Positions 48,701-55,000 of a DNA stretch of 64,000 nucleotides are shown in pieces. The notes beneath the pieces were generated by a model. The model was not told the DNA's origin, ran no database searches, and worked only from the letters and a program-made list of their open reading frames with translations. Position 1 is the first letter of the stretch, and every line of letters begins with the position of its first letter. The position numbers and the translations under genes were made by a program. Origin of the DNA: Helicoverpa zea (lineage: Eukaryota; Arthropoda; Insecta; Lepidoptera; Noctuidae); contig NC_061467.1 of the NCBI RefSeq assembly GCF_022581195.2, positions 1,550,001 through 1,614,000 on the forward strand. The letters run 5' to 3'.

Positions 48701-49152
48701 ACTGACGTTTAGCAGGTAAATGAAAAGCATAGAAGATTATCCTAAAGATCCGGTTGAAAAGGTAGCTCAAACAACAAAATCGAGAATCTTTATATTCCCT
48801 ACGCCTCGGGACACACGAAGATACCCTATATATGTTCAGCGATTTTTTGTGGTTTTATTTCCCCTTTGTCTGTCTAATTTGAACGGAAATCACCCCATAG
48901 AATAGGTCTATCAACAACCCAGTCTGGTCTATGTGTGTTACTATGTACAGAAACGTCTCATCTATGTATTCACAGTCTTGTGTATTGTTTGCACGTGGCC
49001 CATATTGTCAATGAACACAAATGCAACCTAGTTTTTCTCCGCAGGTGATACCAGCGCCGCCTATCAAGGCTCCCGTGCCGCCCGTGCTCAACGGGGAAAC
49101 AAACGGCGAACAAAGCGAAGACAGCCAGTCGCATAAACATTTAAACATATAG
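15553..49152 (+). CDS. Pfrx: PFKFB, long isoform (6-phosphofructo-2-kinase / fructose-2,6-bisphosphatase), 514 aa
   Basis: Exons are 15553-15724, then the shared 37942-38067, 39865-40025, 41260-41394, 41795-42055, 42439-42657, 43030-43264, 43674-43801 and 49045-49152. This form replaces the 21-aa leader of the short isoform with a 57-aa leader, shifting all catalytic positions by +36. In vertebrates the PFKFB N-terminus regulates the kinase, so the two leaders may set different kinase-to-phosphatase ratios or different expression. That is inference. The first intron (15725-37941) is 22 kb and contains the proximal promoter, a Tc1 transposon and many MITEs. Confidence 0.6.
16340..16522. mobile_element. 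Hairpin MITE, 183 bp
   Basis: The left arm GCCAGTTTCTTCATCAAAAG and the right arm CTTTTGATGAAGAAACTGGC are perfect inverse complements. Complementarity then continues over most of the length through AAGTAATGTCTAAAGTAAAAG and its partner, leaving a short loop. It would fold into a long hairpin if transcribed within the PFKFB long-form intron. Confidence 0.7.
18741..18797. repeat. Short hairpin, about 57 bp
   Basis: GACTGAATGGCTCGTTTCTC on the left pairs with GAGAACGGATTCAGTC on the right around CATCTGTTTACAACTGCAGATG. It could be a tiny MITE remnant. It is shorter than a usual microRNA precursor and I see no conserved miRNA seed. Confidence 0.3.
20566..20674. repeat. Possible small MITE
   Basis: TTAATTTTAATGACTGGAA at the left and TTCCAGTGTAATTAA at the right are imperfect inverse complements. 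They flank a core containing CCTCGCCTCGGGG and CTCGAGCAACATTCTTGCTC, the latter also a small palindrome. Confidence 0.35.
21095..22652 (+). mobile_element. Apparently intact Tc1-like DNA transposon, 1558 bp
   Basis: The ends are perfect 27-bp inverted repeats (21095-21121 and 22626-22652, outermost CACACATCAAAAGTG) flanked by TA on both sides, the expected Tc1/mariner target duplication. They enclose one uninterrupted transposase frame. It sits inside the 22-kb first intron of the long PFKFB form in the same orientation. Perfect ends and an undamaged gene suggest recent insertion and possible activity, which is inference. Confidence 0.93.
21357..22382 (+). CDS. Tc1-family transposase, 341 aa, DD34E
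   Basis: Cut-and-paste transposase of the Tc1/mariner superfamily. An N-terminal paired-like DNA-binding region contains a helix-turn-helix (EEMLRAVGMIEAGSRQRTVA, then LNTSQSVISRLWTRYRSTG). The catalytic core shows SDESRF (Asp153), HDNARPH (Asp243) and DLNPIEHAWD (Glu278), with 34 residues between the second Asp and the Glu, the DD34E signature. The core glycine-rich region is also recognisable (VWAGIWIGGRTEL). The frame is open for 34 codons upstream to 21255, but the ATG at 21357 (MERRRHLSREE) gives the usual family length and is preferred. No frameshift or internal stop is present. A GGGATCAA-ended TIR lies on each side. Confidence 0.93.
   Translation: MERRRHLSREEMLRAVGMIEAGSRQRTVALALNTSQSVISRLWTRYRSTGTVAERHGGRYRCTTRRQDRYIQILTRRAPTITAMMLAVRLHHSSGNLISDQTVRNRLHEVNLHSRRPLRVPPIAMHNRRIRYQWALEHRNWAEEQWRFVCFSDESRFGMRPDTRRIRHWRTPGRQQRLKSCQEVHPYSGGTIMVWAGIWIGGRTELIWIRSNLNAQIYAETIVSDVIVPLQVQIGPLFQLMHDNARPHTARVVRQTLAAANINVLPWPAQSPDLNPIEHAWDMLQRRALPNMEGIQSQEDLFLLLQRTWAAIPHRDLDELILSMPNRCSCVVSVRGRNTDY
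23022..23150 (-). repeat. Dispersed lepidopteran repeat fragment
   Basis: Shows 'ataaagaggaaaaagttgta', an 'aactcaaaactactgggctg' phrase and 'tattttatcccggtacgcgc', in the same order as the outer repeat at 50008-50367. The head is missing. Confidence 0.45.
24523..25324. mobile_element. TIR element (about 800 bp) carrying a THAP remnant
   Basis: The left end reads CGAGCCGAGAGGGATAGTTC then GAACGGAGGCTGTTTGTC and CTTTCTAA. The inverse complement of the right end reads CGAGCCGAGTGAAACAGTT then ACGGAGGCTGTCTGTCCC and CTTTCTAA. The arms are about 48 bp with several mismatches. No clear 8-bp target duplication is visible. The plus-strand THAP frame inside makes a P-element-superfamily origin plausible, since THAP domains are the DNA-binding part of P-type transposases. 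The catalytic part is absent, so the element is non-autonomous. Confidence 0.55.
24847..25086 (+). pseudogene. Truncated THAP zinc-finger coding remnant
   Basis: Exon 24847-24917 encodes MVKKCCVSTCKSESYGGCN then ISFH and ends in AG before a GTTAGC donor. Exon 25029-25086 (acceptor TTATAG) continues in matching phase as SFPKNEERRHKWLSSLYMK, followed by TAG. This is the first half of a C2CH THAP domain: Cys-x3-Cys, then FHxFPKN and the conserved Trp of KWL. The second Cys-x2-His pair and AVPTF-like end are missing, so it cannot fold as a normal finger. The intron and splice sites are intact. It lies within an inverted-repeat element, so it is more likely a transposase remnant than a host gene. 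Confidence 0.6.
25510..25660 (-). repeat. Dispersed lepidopteran repeat fragment
   Basis: Shares the phrases CTATTATAAAGCGAAAGTAA, 'ggccaaaactactgaagaat' and 'cgtaggctac' with the family seen at 5980-6194 read on the other strand. The remainder is diverged. Confidence 0.45.
27632..27780. mobile_element. Hairpin MITE, about 149 bp
   Basis: The left arm GATTGCACCATTTAACTGTA then ACGATAACCAA pairs with the right arm TTGGTTATCGT then TATAGTTAAATAGTGCAATC. The centre carries CCATTGGTC and GATCAGCTGATTATC. Only a few mismatches occur in the arms. Similar short hairpins are common in moth introns. Confidence 0.6.
32050..32057. promoter_or_regulatory. Palindromic CRE (TGACGTCA) in PFKFB long-form intron
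   Basis: A perfect TGACGTCA, the consensus cAMP-response element bound by CREB/ATF factors, lies about 3.2 kb upstream of the short-form start. It is part of a 14-base unit GACGTCACAAATGT that recurs at 32374 in the same orientation. The function is untested and chance is possible. Confidence 0.25.
32865..33087. mobile_element. 223-bp MITE with 56-bp perfect TIRs, copy 1
   Basis: The first 56 bp (GTTCGGCCATTCAGAGAATG, ending ACGACGTAA) are inverted at the right end. A second copy of exactly the same length lies at 45321-45543 inside the second 2-kb element and differs at very few positions. The interior is AT-rich and non-coding. The flank next to each end is compatible with a TA target duplication. 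Confidence 0.85.
33923..34325. mobile_element. 403-bp MITE with TCAGGGGCCCGATTCTCC ends
   Basis: The left end TCAGGGGCCCGATTCTCCTA is matched exactly by its inverse complement TAGGAGAATCGGGCCCCTGA at the right. The interior contains repeated CGATT/AATCG motifs on both sides (ATTCGATTCACGCTCGACTC on the left and GCGATTCGATTTCTATTCGA on the right). No coding frame is present. CAGGG-type ends recall hAT elements, but I could not find an 8-bp duplication. Confidence 0.7.
35269..49152 (+). CDS. Pfrx: PFKFB, short isoform (6-phosphofructo-2-kinase / fructose-2,6-bisphosphatase), 478 aa
   Basis: Bifunctional cytosolic enzyme that makes and degrades fructose 2,6-bisphosphate, the allosteric activator of phosphofructokinase and inhibitor of gluconeogenesis. 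Coding exons: 35269-35332, 37942-38067, 39865-40025, 41260-41394, 41795-42055, 42439-42657, 43030-43264, 43674-43801, 49045-49152. All introns are GT/AG with matching phases and the total is 1437 nt. The kinase half has the Walker A motif GLPARGKT at residues 38-45 and FDATNST in exon 4. The phosphatase half has the phosphohistidine motif LTRHGES (His250), CEEMTY (general acid Glu about 326-327) and VSHQAVMRC (His384). All key residues are present and the length is normal for the family. The C-terminus (PAPPIKAPVPPVLNG) is Pro-rich. The start is the first ATG and fits the leader WKYLNKQYFGDGERANYVN. Confidence 0.95.
36849..37240 (-). repeat. Full-length tRNA-derived SINE, minus strand
   Basis: Read on the minus strand it starts GTCGTGGTGGCCTAGTGGGC (A box), has GGGTTCGATTCCAGGTCAGG (B box), then a body with GACTGTGTTTCGGATGGCAC and the tail TAGACTGGAAGCCGACCCCA followed by GGGAAAAGGCTCG. 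The total is about 390 bp. It is of the type I remember as common in noctuid moths. It is flanked by 51-bp direct repeats (36798-36848 and 37251-37301). It lies in the intron between the proximal first exon and exon 2 of PFKFB, against the gene's direction. Confidence 0.85.
38140..38320 (-). repeat. Diverged dispersed repeat in PFKFB intron 2
   Basis: Starts with TTATAAAGCTAATAAAAAGT and contains 'ctaatctcagaaactattgg' and 'ttcccaccggatgcaagtga', which match the family at 50109-50306 in inverse order. It is old and diverged. Confidence 0.4.
38797..38843. repeat. Short hairpin in PFKFB intron
   Basis: GGTGCAGTTGACAATT pairs with AATTGTAAACTGCACC, leaving a 15-base loop and one bulge. It is probably a remnant of a small inverted-repeat element. 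Confidence 0.35.
38979..39124 (+). repeat. SINE tail fragment, plus strand
   Basis: Contains GTCAGTCGCTCCATGTAAAG, 'actggaagccgaccccaaca' and 'aactgggaaaaggctaggga', matching the last third of the full SINE at 36849-37240. The head with the pol III boxes is absent, the usual result of 5' truncation. Confidence 0.65.
39631..39808. mobile_element. MITE, about 178 bp, just upstream of PFKFB exon 3
   Basis: The left end AGGCCCGAGTCCCACCGGAA then TGGCAGC is matched by the inverse complement of the right end, AGGCCCAAGTCACACCGGAA then TGGCAGC, with two mismatches in 27 bp. The interior is AT-rich with a GC-rich right side. Its right end is 56 bp from the exon 3 acceptor at 39864, so it abuts the branch-point region. 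Confidence 0.65.
40048..40082 (+). repeat. 35-bp copy of PFKFB exon 3 sequence in the following intron
   Basis: The 35 bases are identical to exon 3 positions 39924-39958 (starting TTCCGCGCGGACAACAAGGA). The copy begins 22 bases after the exon 3 donor at 40026, offset 124 bp from its source and in the same orientation. It is not part of the coding sequence. Confidence 0.9.
42112..42260 (+). repeat. Dispersed lepidopteran repeat in PFKFB intron 5
   Basis: The head ACTAGCTTCCACCCGCGGTT is followed by 'aacccggatggtgataaaca' and the ATTTTCAACCTTGTCGGTTC phrase. The tail is lost. It starts about 57 bp downstream of the exon 5 donor. Confidence 0.55.
43281..43331 (-). repeat. SINE tail fragment next to PFKFB exon 7 donor
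   Basis: TTTTCCCAAATATTTTGGGG followed by TTGGCTTCCGGTCTCAG resembles the complement of the SINE tail with several changes. It begins 16 bases after the GTAACT donor of exon 7 at 43265. Confidence 0.5.
45110..45790 (+). pseudogene. Reverse-transcriptase fossil in element copy 2
   Basis: Same fossil as at 8600-9055: a TWLDGNN-R-NLTKTNFIQF stretch at about 45165-45240, then SINE and MITE insertions, then AFLGITIDKQCNWKEHIFNE at about 45622-45682. The WKEHI here is closer to the usual non-LTR motif than WKAHV in copy 1, so this copy keeps the ancestral residue at that site. Confidence 0.65.
45321..45543. mobile_element. 223-bp MITE, copy 2, nested in the 2-kb element
   Basis: Same 56-bp perfect inverted ends and the same length as 32865-33087. 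The empty site is preserved in copy 1 of the host element (GATGACTAGGCCACC at about 8802-8816). Comparing the two shows insertion at a TA within GACTAGG. Confidence 0.9.
46342..49044 (+). other. Remainder of the last PFKFB intron
   Basis: I see no exon here. Overlapping open frames near 47640-48010 on both strands lack splice partners or family likeness, although the text CCVQNC at about 47720 recalls the start of a THAP finger. GC-richer patches at 47590-47690 and 48120-48290 contain partial inverted repeats (GGCGGTCATGCTAGGCC and GGCCTAGTACCGCCAGCATG) that may mark an old element. Confidence 0.45.
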
Positions 49153-50007
49153 GACACCGTAGATAAACAATGTCCATGCTAGTTCAAAACTTTAGATTAA
49201 AATGACATTTGGGTATTTTTTTGCTGTGTGAACGAGTATAAAAAAGAAAAAAAAATGCATTGTGGTTGTTATCTGTGACTGTGTACTATCAGTCAAGTCG
49301 ACGAATTTGAGACTGATGATAAGTGAGTTTAGATTTTTAAATTGTTAAGTCATGTTACTGTCTTTGTATGAAACGAAATACCTAAAATATGTTCACATAC
49401 ACTTGGCTATTTATCACCGTTCACTCAGAGTCAGCGCGGGGTCACAACGTCCTGAGATTATTTTCTGTTTGACAGAAACCTGACTAATTATTACCAGACT
49501 CTGTAGCTTTACAAAATTAAATGAAATTTTCAGCGCTGCAGCGCTTTTGCTATTCGATTAGCTTTTCTTTGACAAACACGGCCCAGCCGCAGAAGCGCTT
49601 TGAAAGCTTACTGGCGTCAAACGCAAGTACAGCACACAAAAGGAGCGAATTCTTGATAATGTGCCCCCACGCTTATATATTTTTATAGGCTATCTCGTTT
49701 TGTCTAGTTAGCTCCTATCATCCTATCCTATTTATAAATAATATTTAACTATACATAAGAATTTTTACAAAGTGGCTATGTATATTAAATGTACCTAATA
49801 TTGTAAAATTATAATATTAACTTTTATTTAAATATAAGTTTAATCTAAGTGGGTCCTTGAGTTTTATTTACAATTTTTTTAGTGGCTGATAATATTCCTG
49901 AAAGTAACTATTTCGTTACACAAGAGCTGAAAGAACTTTGTCAACCATTTAAAGTGCTCCTGCACTAGTTTACAGGTACAGTCGGGGTTCTAGGTCTCAT
50001 TTGTCTG

Positions 50008-50367
50008 TACTAATATAATAAAATGGATAATTTTTTGTTTGTTTGTACCCTTACAACTCCGAAACTGGTGAACCGATTTAAAAAATCTTTCGCTGTAATA
50101 TATGATATACTAGCTTCTGCCAGCGGTTTCACCCGCATCCCGTAGGAACCTCTGCACGAACCCGGATAAAAAGTAGCCTATAGCCTTCCTCGATAAATGG
50201 GCTATCTAACAAAGAAAGAATTTTTCAAATCGGACCAGTAGTTCCTGAGATGAGCGCGTTCAAACAAACAAACAAACTCTTCAGCTTTATAATATTAGTA
50301 TAGATTTTATCCCGGTACGGGAAAAAGTTTCTCCAGGACGCGAATGAAGCCGCGAGAAAACAGCTAG
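50008..50367 (-). repeat. Dispersed repeat split by a second copy of the same family
   Basis: The outer copy runs on the minus strand: its tail complement (CTAATATAATAAAATGG, then AACTCCGAAACTGGTGAACC) is at 50008-50108. Its head complement (TTATCCCGGTACGGGAAAAA to GCGAGAAAACAGCTAG) is at 50307-50367. Between them sits a complete plus-strand copy. Confidence 0.65.
50109..50306 (+). repeat. Inner dispersed repeat copy
   Basis: Head ACTAGCTTCTGCCAGCGGTT, tail TATAATATTAGTATAGAT. It is very similar to 50711-50904, so these two belong to one young subfamily. It is inserted in the outer copy at 50008-50367. Confidence 0.7.
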
Positions 50368-50710
50368 TTTTAAATATTAGACGAGGCTGGTATTTTAGCT
50401 GAATACCTTGAGAAGAAACACTCAAACAAATAACGTAGGTACATAGTTTGATAATATGGATGGCCCATATCATTTAATGGATGCAAACTACACGATCTGG
50501 TCTGCAAAATTAATGATTTTATGAAGAAACAGACAGAATTTCGCAAAAGTTTATTTTTCGTACTGCCACGTCACCTATTGGTAAATAGTGACTCATACAG
50601 CATGTAGCCAGTAGTAGAACTACGCGTGATTGTACCTAGATGGCGCTGACAGTCTCATTATAAGACCTCGAGCTGCATGGCAGTCACAATTTATAATAAT
50701 TTTACTAAAC

Positions 50711-50904
50711 ACTAGCTTCTGCCAGCAGTTTCACCCGCATCCGGTAGGAACCTCTGCATGAATCCGGATAAAAAGTAGCATATAACCTTCCTCGATAAAT
50801 GGGCTATCTAACACCGAAAGAATTGTTCAAATCGGACCAGTAGTTCCTGAGATTAGCGCGTTCAAACAAACAAACTCTTCAGCTTTAAAATATTAGTATA
50901 GATA
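50711..50904 (+). repeat. Dispersed repeat, same subfamily as 50109-50306
   Basis: ACTAGCTTCTGCCAGCAGTT at the head, 'gataaatgggctatctaaca' in the middle, and ATATTAGTATAGAT at the tail. It differs from the copy 600 bp upstream by only a few substitutions and a short ACAAACA length change. Confidence 0.7.
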
Positions 50905-52028
50905 CTAAAAATAATTTAAGAGCGAGCTGTTTACGGGAGAATATTTATATATTAGACTTTTCTGACTCTTGACCTTATTATTTGGTTAAATGAGCATATT
51001 ATGGTCTTTCTTCATTTTACTATTCGGCGAACGTAAGGGCTATCTTCAAGCTTCTACCTGCTTCTACCTTAGAATAGTGGGTGGCCAGTTCTTTAGGTTT
51101 CGGAGTTATCAAGCTTACATATTTATTAAGGAAATATAAGTAGTAATTCATTTTAGATCCTTTTTTACTTACTAAAAAGGTTAAAAAACCTTTTAAGTTG
51201 TTTTATTAGGTGGTATTTTAGGTCACTCATTCTATTCGCTTTGTGACTGTGAAATCGATTTAATGCTGCGTATTCACTTTGTGTACCAAAATACGCAAAT
51301 GCAGCTACGTAGGCTCGATTCCAGGTAAACATCCGGGCGACCTACATAGCTTTTACAGTGCTAAATAAACGGGCCGGGCAGGCGTACCTACTGTACCTAG
51401 CTAGATAACTATGTAACGTGAAGTCCACGGCTACATACAAACACGTGAGCAATCAATAAAATACTATATACACGGTCATGTACTGCCGATGCCTACCTAC
51501 ACGCGTCCCGGCCGGCGGCTATGGAAACGAATGGAGTTGATATAACATTTAGTAAAGGTTTATCGGATATGGGTTTTAAAATAAAGAGTAATAAAATATT
51601 TATTTAATGATAAGTTTTTAGCAGCACAAATTAAGTAAACAAAGAATCGCAAACTATAATCCGTAATTTTAGAATCTTAGCAACAAATAGTTAAAATCAA
51701 TTTATTTTAGTTAATCAACATAGCTTCTGGTTAGACGAGTTGTGTATATTTTTTAATCGAATTTAAGCGGAAAAATTCTTGATATCGATTGCCTTATCGA
51801 TTATTCACCATAGATCTATGAAAGTCTTTACTCTATTCGTCACAGCTGTCAATGACATTTCGACGTTCGAAACGTATTTTTACGAAATGTATTTTGCTTA
51901 ATTTTCTTCGTCAATTCGTAAACTTATGTAATTATTATTAAAATACCAAAGTTATGTGCATATAGATAAGTGTGGATTAAATATGTGCTGTTAAAGTTAG
52001 TGGATTCAATATACCTTCAATAACAAAA

Positions 52029-55000
52029 ATGGTATCAACTTTGAATTTAGACGAAAAATATAATAGAGGTGCGTGCGTCATATTTTTCAATGTGACCTAT
52101 TTTGCCCAATAATCTATAAGGTTTTGTTTTCGTAATACTATTCATGTGTTGCAGTGAGGAGGAATTTCTGTTTTTATTTGGATATTCAAGACCATGGTTT
52201 GGCTAGATCCATATCTCGCAGGATTCAAGACATGGGTTTGGTAAGTACACAAGGTGTTTACCGCCAAAATTGTTATTCTTCTGAAGTAGCACCAAGAGCT
52301 GTATACCTACGTTGCCACATAATTTTTGGTTATGTATAAGTGTAGTGTGACTAAAACAGAGATAACAGTATTTTTTATTTGTATGGGTTAGGTAGGGGAT
52401 AACTACATTTGGTCATGTTATTAACGTTCTGTTTTACATTTGTACGCTGGTCTGAATAATGCATATCTTAACAATGAATGGAAAATTATCGTACTACGAT
52501 GTTTTATTACGCATTCCTTCCGATTCAACATATCAAATACTTTAGTTTCATGTTTTCCTCTATAGCGATTTTTAAAAATTAATTTCTATTTTGAAAACAT
52601 TATAATGAACAATCTCCATGTAAATTGGAACGCAATTTGAGCGAGCCAATGGGCAGCGCGCCCCCTCCCACTTGACAACAGCGCCTCCAGTGTCAAAAAC
52701 ATAAACTAACGTGAAATATCTCCATCTTGTATGACAGATTTGTGTTTGTTGTTACTTTTTCGATTTTATTTATCAATTGTGTATAAATACGTTTAAAAAT
52801 TGTATCAAACGTTGCATAATTAGTCGACAATCTTAAAATTCAACGTGTGCTACAGACAATTTGAAGGCATTTACCCACAGAAGGTAAATCTATGAGTGAC
52901 GAACGTAGTGGTCGTCTGAGTGACTAGTATATAGTTACTTATTTTTGTGATAAGCGGAGCGCGGGGGCCTCACGGACGGCTTTTATGTAAGTATATACAG
53001 TGTACATTATCCACACGTGCGTACCGACACAACGATCGTGTCAGGATTGTTTAGAAAACAGTTTAAAAACAGTTGGAGTGGCTAGTGGGTAGCATAGCTT
53101 GCGTTCAATTTTAGGTCATCTTTTGTACGGTCGCGTTAGAGCCGCCGCCGCCGCACCGCGAAATGCAGCGGGCCGAGGCCGCGCGGCGCGCTCTCTCGCG
53201 CTGCGTTGCACTACATCCATTTTAAAAGCCGTTTGAAATGTCGTTTCCTTCGGGTTACGCGTGTGTCCGCTTAATTTTTGACAGTTGATATTGCTTTCAC
53301 GCGCCCAAGGGGTTGTGATTCTTAAGCAGAATGTCTTAAGGGTGAGATTTGTGTGTGGTAGCGTAGTGTGTTATTTTTTTGCGCGGGACGGTTGGCGCGA
53401 GTCGTGGAGGGCGCGATGGCGCGGCCCGCCGGCGTCGCCTCGCTGTGTCGACCGTATTTCAAGGAAAACTCGGCGATGTGTGTTCCGGCGCGTCGATACT
53501 CGCGGCGCTGATGCCCGCCCCGTTACATTGTGCCGTCGCATGCATCGCTCAATAACATATTCCGAGAATGCCCTCTGACCAAACGCCGTGGTTCGCGTCG
53601 AGTACCAAGCACTTGCGACACATACACTACGCGTATTAGGTCAGCTTGGTGCAATGCTGACTTTCACATAATGTCAATGCACACTGCTTTACCTAAACAA
53701 TAACATTAGCTGACACTAAATTCCTATAAGAGTTGCCACCATTTTTTCCCATTATGTTCTTATATAATCATTTTAGTGCTGGCAACATTAATTAATTACA
53801 GTAGTCATAATCATTGTTGAATTTTTATCAATATGTGCTGCATACCTAAGAATAGTTTTATATATATTCAAGTGGTTTGTTATATAAATATGTGTGATAA
53901 ACTGGTACAAATTATGATTGCTCTGTTGTACACAGATGATCACACTGACACATGCTAAACTGTGCATTATGCGCTGACAGTCAACCTTTGTACTAAACTT
54001 AAGAATATGTTAACTTGTTAATTGCAAGGTTGGCAAGAAAACACAATTACAATGACATGCAGTTTTATTTAAATGCACTTAAACAGCAAATAAATTGAGG
54101 GCAACTTGTTGCACATGTTCACTTGAAAACCTTGCCTAAGTTGGAAAAATGCATTATTATCAGCAATTTTAAAAGTAACACCAAACTTTTGTAAATAGAA
54201 TAGGTTTTATTAAATATTCAAATTAGATGGTAATATGTAAAAATATTATACAGTGTTTATCCAGCACAATATTATTTTTTATGATCACTTCATTATAAAA
54301 TCAATATTTTGTGAGTACTGTTAAAAAAACTACATGTATTATGTATGGTTACAGATAGATATACATGCCACTCAGACAATTATTTAAAACCATGACAAAA
54401 AATATTATAAATAGATCTACCATAGACTGCCAAAAGTTGGTATTATCATCATTTACATTTCTATTTTTATTACTTTTGATTTGCATTTCATAAAAAAATA
54501 TTTTTTTCTTAAGAAATATAAATAAGAGACAGTTTTTATAGATTTGTAGAAAAATAAATTGATAAATCAAAACTTCAATCTGAAAATAAATAAATAATAG
54601 CTGTAGTAATTCACATTAGTAATGGGTTTGTAGTTCTAACATATTTATCAACAAATTAAATTAGCTCATTTTAGTTTGAAGTTAGAAAGTAAACACTCAA
54701 CCTGTTGCTTAGCAGCCATGAAAATTATAATTAGGATCTCAATTAAAATAATAACCTTTATCAACAGCTAATGTGTTTGTTGAATCAATTTTTCCTCATC
54801 ACATAGATCTAAAACATTTTAAATATGAACCTAAATAATCTATAAAATAATAATCTTTAAAATATTTTTTAGCATACTGTGTCATATTAATCAGTCCCCT
54901 ATATTTATCCTAATTATTTGCCTCCCAAAATATAATTGATTTCCCATAGAAATATAAAACTCTGCGCCTATTATAGTTTATTTATATTCATTTGCCCCTT

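Larger units (their letters stand above)
49153..52028. other. PFKFB 3' UTR and PFKFB-chiffon intergenic region
   Basis: No coding region is seen. The PFKFB 3' UTR presumably ends before the repeat at 50008. I see no clear AATAAA between 49153 and 50008, so the cleavage site is not called. Two dispersed repeats occupy 50008-50367 and 50711-50904. The last 200 bp before 52029 should hold the chiffon promoter and 5' UTR, with no obvious core element. Confidence 0.5.

Noticed and set aside
53285..53578. 97-codon plus-strand gene in the chiffon intron
   Set aside because: Arg/Cys-rich translation of a CpG island without recognisable motif or good splice context.
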